Below are positions 6,687 to 7,927 of a stretch of 7,927 nucleotides of DNA, in pieces; position 1 is the stretch's first letter; the number at the start of each line of letters is the position of its first letter. The notes under the pieces were generated by a model. It was given only the letters and a program-made list of their open reading frames with translations, did not search any database and was not told the DNA's origin. Origin of the DNA: an uncultured Alistipes sp. (GTDB lineage Bacteria; Bacteroidota; Bacteroidia; Bacteroidales; Rikenellaceae); the NCBI GenBank assembly GCA_900770585.1, contig CAAGKW010000351.1:1-7927 (forward strand). Reading direction: 5' to 3'. The position numbers were made by a program, and so were the translations under genes.

Positions 6687-7502
6687 ATGCGAGTGCGCGG
6701 GTGGATAATGGCGGTGTGTGCGACGGTTGCGGTGGCGACCGCCGAGGCGCAGATACGTCTGATTCCGCAGGCAAAGATAGACAGCGTACGCAATGTTGCG
6801 ACGACCGATGTGGGTATGCGATTCGTGTCGGGCACGACGATCGATTTTGGCGAGATTGCCGAGGACGGTGGCTCGTGGCGGGGTAGTGTCGCGTGGCAAA
6901 ATGTGTCGGATAAGCCGCTGACAATCACTCGTATAACCACTTCGTGCGGCTGCCTGTTGGCAAAATATGACCGAGCTACGGTAGCTGACGGTGAGCGAGG
7001 CGAACTGCGATTGACGTACGATCCGCGTGGGCACGCAGGCGAGGTCGCGCAACGCATTTTTGTCTATACCGATCGCTCGGGCGAACGACCTGCGGTGGTG
7101 TTGACGGTGCGCGGTCGGGTGCGTGCGGCGGCCGATCCGAGTGGGCGCTATCCTCACGCGCGCGGGACGTTGTTACTGCGCCAGACGTGGGTGCGATTTT
7201 CGGGCGAGGGTGCGCAGACCGAGCGAATCGCTTGTATGAATGGTGGGGCTAAGCCGTTGAAAATCAAAGCCGACACACTGCTCACCTCGCGCGAACTGAC
7301 GGTGCATACCGTGCCTGAGGTGTTGGAGTCGGGCGCAGTGGGTGACCTTGTGATAACCTATACACCGACCGCAAAACAGCCCGCAAAACAGCCCTCTGCG
7401 CCACGAATGATGCGTCCGCGATTGTTCCTCTCGGGCGTCGAGGTCGCTCCGCGCGAACGCGCGATCGAGGTGTTTGTGGCGAGTGATGAAATGCAGAAAT
7501 AG
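6687..7502 (+). CDS. Secreted DUF1573 (Ig-like) domain protein
   Basis: This is a 271-residue protein with a Sec signal peptide that has no lipobox; likely cleavage is after AEA (residue 21) before QIRL. It is therefore the one non-lipoprotein in the cluster and is probably periplasmic or secreted. Residues about 50-146 match the DUF1573 pattern: IDFGEI, then WQNVSDKPLTITRI, the hallmark SCGC (residues 86-89), an acidic G-E-x-G turn, a YDP-x-G-x-x-G segment and a closing V-x-G-x-V strand. Residues about 166-266 look like a second, more diverged copy (VRFSGEG, MNGGAKPLKI, LVITYTP, RAIEVFV). It has a proline/lysine linker holding a 12-base tandem repeat. DUF1573 proteins have no assigned biochemical role that I know of; the fold is Ig-like. 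ATG lies 3 bases after the protease stop, which suggests translational coupling. Its first codons are GC-rich, unlike the AT-rich starts of the neighbouring lipoprotein genes. Confidence 0.88.
   Translation: MRVRGWIMAVCATVAVATAEAQIRLIPQAKIDSVRNVATTDVGMRFVSGTTIDFGEIAEDGGSWRGSVAWQNVSDKPLTITRITTSCGCLLAKYDRATVADGERGELRLTYDPRGHAGEVAQRIFVYTDRSGERPAVVLTVRGRVRAAADPSGRYPHARGTLLLRQTWVRFSGEGAQTERIACMNGGAKPLKIKADTLLTSRELTVHTVPEVLESGAVGDLVITYTPTAKQPAKQPSAPRMMRPRLFLSGVEVAPRERAIEVFVASDEMQK
7371..7394 (+). repeat. Perfect 12-base tandem duplication inside the DUF1573 gene
   Basis: The unit GCAAAACAGCCC occurs twice back to back (7371-7382 and 7383-7394). It is in frame and encodes AKQP-AKQP (residues 229-236). 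It sits in a predicted linker before RMMRPRLFLSG. The length keeps the frame, so copy-number change would lengthen or shorten the linker without breaking the gene. Confidence 0.9.
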
Positions 7503-7520
7503 AAACAAAAAACAAACGAT

Positions 7521-7927
7521 ATGAAACGATTTATCTTATTGACAATTAGTCTGTTCGCTCTCAGTTTTGTGGCTTGCGACGACGACCCCGAAGTCCCCGT
7601 CGAGCCGCAGTTGGAGGTTACGGCCAACAACATTGCGGGCGAGTGGAAACTTTCCGAGTGGAAGGGCGCACCGCTGGCCGAGGGTAGCTATGTCTATCTC
7701 TCGTTCGATCGTCGTGAGCGTACTTTTACGATCTATCAGAATCTCGATAGCTTCTCGACGCGCAAGCTGACGGGTTCGTTCTACATCGAGATCGACCCCG
7801 TGCACGGTGCGGTGATCCGTGGTAGCTACGACTACGATCGAGGCGATTGGGCAAACCGTTATTATGTTATTTCGCTGACTGCCAACGAGATGGTTTGGGC
7901 GTCGAATAACAATGTAGTGGATCAGAG
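7521..7927 (+). CDS. Lipocalin-like lipoprotein, 3' end outside window
   Basis: An ATG at 7521 opens a frame that is still open at the window end (135 complete codons). The signal peptide MKRFILLTISLFALSFVAC puts the lipidated Cys at residue 19, followed by DDDP, a good match to the acidic Bacteroides surface-export signal. After a Pro/Glu-rich spacer (PEVPVEPQ) comes NIAGEWKLSEWKG, the short strand with G-x-W that opens lipocalin-like barrels. Strands follow: YVYLSF, TFTIYQN, a KLTGSFYI strand, GAVIRGSYDY, YYVISL and EMVWAS. The order and the GxW start suggest the lipocalin-like families common in Bacteroidetes lipoproteins; the ligand is unknown. It starts 18 bases after the DUF1573 stop in an A-rich context with no terminator between, so it is probably the fifth gene of the operon. 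The 3' end and total length cannot be judged. Confidence 0.75.
   Translation, partial: MKRFILLTISLFALSFVACDDDPEVPVEPQLEVTANNIAGEWKLSEWKGAPLAEGSYVYLSFDRRERTFTIYQNLDSFSTRKLTGSFYIEIDPVHGAVIRGSYDYDRGDWANRYYVISLTANEMVWASNNNVVDQ

Noticed and set aside
1..7927. tRNA, rRNA, CRISPR array, insertion sequence, phage or toxin-antitoxin features
   Set aside because: No regularly spaced direct repeats, terminal inverted repeats, transposase or integrase motifs, or RNA-gene-like segments were seen. Almost all bases are in the described genes.

Overview
The window most likely comes from a gut-type Bacteroidales bacterium. Rikenellaceae/Alistipes is my best guess; this is inference from style, not a database match. 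The signs are a run of lipoprotein signal peptides ending in Cys followed by Asp/Glu residues, BACON domains, a DUF4458-like leucine-rich-repeat (LRR) lipoprotein, a DUF1573 protein, A-rich start regions with no Shine-Dalgarno sequence, and GC-rich codon use dominated by TCG, GCG, CTG/TTG and GAG.

Layout: every gene is on the + strand. Positions 1-194 hold the 3' end of an upstream gene. A strong hairpin terminator (about 212-258) and an AT-rich, A/T-tracted leader (about 251-329) separate it from a tightly packed cluster. The cluster contains an 880-aa LRR lipoprotein (330-2972), a 546-aa BACON plus LRR lipoprotein (2989-4629), a 681-aa subtilisin-family (S8) lipoprotein with an intact catalytic set (4638-6683), a 271-aa secreted protein with two DUF1573-type Ig domains (6687-7502), and the start of a lipocalin-like lipoprotein that runs off the window (7521 to beyond 7927). 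Gaps between these genes are 16, 8, 3 and 18 bases with no terminator between them, so they probably form one operon.

How they may work together (inference): four of the five proteins are predicted lipoproteins, and the first and last carry acidic residues after the Cys that resemble the Bacteroidetes surface-export signal. The cluster therefore reads as an envelope or cell-surface module that pairs binding scaffolds (LRR, BACON, Ig-like, lipocalin-like barrel) with one protease. The substrate is not visible from sequence. I found no RNA gene, insertion sequence, CRISPR array or phage gene. Nearly every base is coding, and no non-coding stretch exceeds about 135 bases.
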